Shown in pieces: positions 13,971 through 14,785 of a stretch of 14,785 nt of DNA. The notes beneath the pieces were generated by a model. It was not told the origin of the DNA, searched no databases, and saw only the letters and a program-made list of their open reading frames with translations. The translations under genes were made by a program, and so were the position numbers. Origin of the DNA: Flavobacteriaceae bacterium UBA1115 (GTDB taxonomy: Bacteria > Bacteroidota > Bacteroidia > Flavobacteriales > Flavobacteriaceae). The first letter of the stretch is position 1. Each line of letters begins with the position of its first letter. The stretch is taken from NCBI GenBank assembly GCA_002313325.1, contig DCBE01000006.1, forward strand, positions 1-14,785. The letters are read 5' to 3'.

Positions 13971-13978
13971 TCGTTAAA

Positions 13979-14365
13979 ATGAAACTAGAAAGCAGCATTG
14001 CTACTGTAGCAAAACCCATTGAAGACGCTTTCGAACAACTCACACGAGCAAGTACCTACGAACTGCTTATGCCTGAGGAAGCGAGCTTCATAATAAAAGA
14101 TGAAAAGCACTTTAGTTTCAAGCTAGGAAGCATGCCGGTAATTCCGTTAAAACTAGAACGACAAACACCTAATACGCAGATCGTAATGGCACCTGATGGC
14201 GGAAACATTCCTTTTGAGTTGCACGCCAACCTAGAAGCGGTTGACGGAGTGACAAAAATTCAATTGGTATTTGAGGGCAATATCAATCCGATGATGCAAA
14301 TGATGGTTAAGAAACCACTCACGCAGTTTCTCGAAGCACTTATTGCTAATACTGGAAAGCTGTAA
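13979..14365 (+). CDS. SRPBCC (START-like) family protein
   Basis: 128-aa protein with the start MKLESSIATVAKPIEDAFEQLTRASTYELLMPEE and the end MQMMVKKPLTQFLEALIANTGKL, matching the hydrophobic-ligand-binding SRPBCC fold. This is a short version without other domains. Orthologues between pyrE and birA are, as far as I recall, common in Flavobacteriia, but the function is unknown. It is probably co-transcribed with pyrE (8-nt gap). The 3' end overlaps birA on the other strand by 20 nt. Confidence 0.82.
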   Translation: MKLESSIATVAKPIEDAFEQLTRASTYELLMPEEASFIIKDEKHFSFKLGSMPVIPLKLERQTPNTQIVMAPDGGNIPFELHANLEAVDGVTKIQLVFEGNINPMMQMMVKKPLTQFLEALIANTGKL

Positions 14366-14785
14366 ACACCAGCGTTTTTTCTTCGTAAGCGTAAGTGTCT
14401 CCATTTTCGTGAATAACCACCAATTTCCCGTCTGGTGATACCCCGGTAATTTTCCCTTGAAATAAGGCGCCGTTTTTGGTTCTAAAAGCGCACATCTCAT
14501 TTATTTTATACAACGCACTTAGGTAGCGCTCGTGGTCTACTTGACTAGAACTAACAGCGGCTGTAATATTTTTTGCTAGTGATTCAAACAAAGGACCAAT
14601 TTCATGATTTTGTTTTGTGATTGATTTAATAGAAGCGGCAAATGGTAATGAGGGGTCAAATTTTTCTTGATTTACATTAAGTCCGACGCCGACAATCACG
14701 CCTGTCATTTGCTTTCCACGCATGATGGGTTCAATCAAAACACCACCTATTTTTTTATTGGCTGACAAAATGTCGTTTGGCCACT
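14346..14785 (-). CDS. birA: biotin--[acetyl-CoA-carboxylase] ligase, C-terminal part
   Basis: The last 145 residues of a biotin protein ligase. The gene runs off the right edge, so the N-terminal part is missing from the window. The visible part begins W-P-N-D-I-L-S-A-N-K-K-I-G-G-V-L-I-E, which is the (K)WPND...KKIGGILIE core of the catalytic domain, followed by GVIVGVGLNVNQ. It ends with a small beta-barrel BPL_C domain (about GALFQGKITGVSPDGKLVV onward). It attaches biotin to acyl-CoA carboxylase carrier proteins. A TTG at 14768 is not the start, because the reading frame and conserved WPND motif continue to the edge. Confidence 0.95.
   Translation of the reverse strand, partial: WPNDILSANKKIGGVLIEPIMRGKQMTGVIVGVGLNVNQEKFDPSLPFAASIKSITKQNHEIGPLFESLAKNITAAVSSSQVDHERYLSALYKINEMCAFRTKNGALFQGKITGVSPDGKLVVIHENGDTYAYEEKTLVFTAFQY

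Noticed and set aside
1..14785. Mobile element, CRISPR array, tRNA, rRNA or phage defence genes
   Set aside because: No transposase, direct repeat array, tRNA-like cloverleaf or defence-type domain was seen; apart from the small features listed, the genes are metabolic or housekeeping.

Overview
The window looks like chromosome of a member of the Bacteroidota, most probably a Flavobacteriia-type marine or freshwater bacterium. The DNA is moderately AT-rich. Starts lack Shine-Dalgarno sequences, and promoters match the Bacteroidota pattern TTG-N(17-23)-TAnnTTTG. The order ddl / PASTA protein / rluD and coaD / NUDIX / pyrE / SRPBCC / birA is, from memory, typical of the group. Taxonomy is inferred from protein style and gene order, not from a database search.

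Layout. (1) 1-1459: a rhodanese-like lipoprotein gene (minus) diverges from a marR-yceI pair (plus). The gap holds two back-to-back promoters and two TTG-N6-CAA MarR-type boxes. (2) 1460-8496: a complete tryptophan operon, trpE-G-D-C-F-B-(mscL)-A. It starts with a textbook attenuator: a promoter, a 13-residue leader peptide with tandem Trp codons, mutually exclusive RNA hairpins, and an intrinsic terminator ending just before trpE. The six genes trpE to trpB are joined by five ATGA start/stop overlaps. mscL is inserted before trpA, and trpA has its own good promoter match. (3) 8497-8840: a region without a long gene that hides a small ORF and a frameshifted gene for the small basic ribosomal protein THX. 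(4) 8815-11243 (minus): yaaA, then the PASTA-protein/rluD pair. (5) 11285-12726 (plus): ddl-coaD, overlapping by ATGA. (6) 12698-14785: a NUDIX hydrolase (minus), divergent pyrE and an SRPBCC protein (plus), and the C-terminal part of birA (minus, cut by the window edge).

How it works together. The trp genes encode every enzyme from chorismate to tryptophan, controlled by ribosome stalling at Trp codons. The right half is a housekeeping block: cell-wall precursor synthesis (ddl), CoA synthesis (coaD), rRNA modification (rluD), pyrimidine synthesis (pyrE) and biotin attachment (birA).

The most notable items are the complete Trp attenuator with an apparently leaderless leader peptide, the broken THX gene, the mscL insertion inside the trp operon, and the tandem MarR boxes. 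No mobile element, CRISPR array, tRNA or rRNA was seen.
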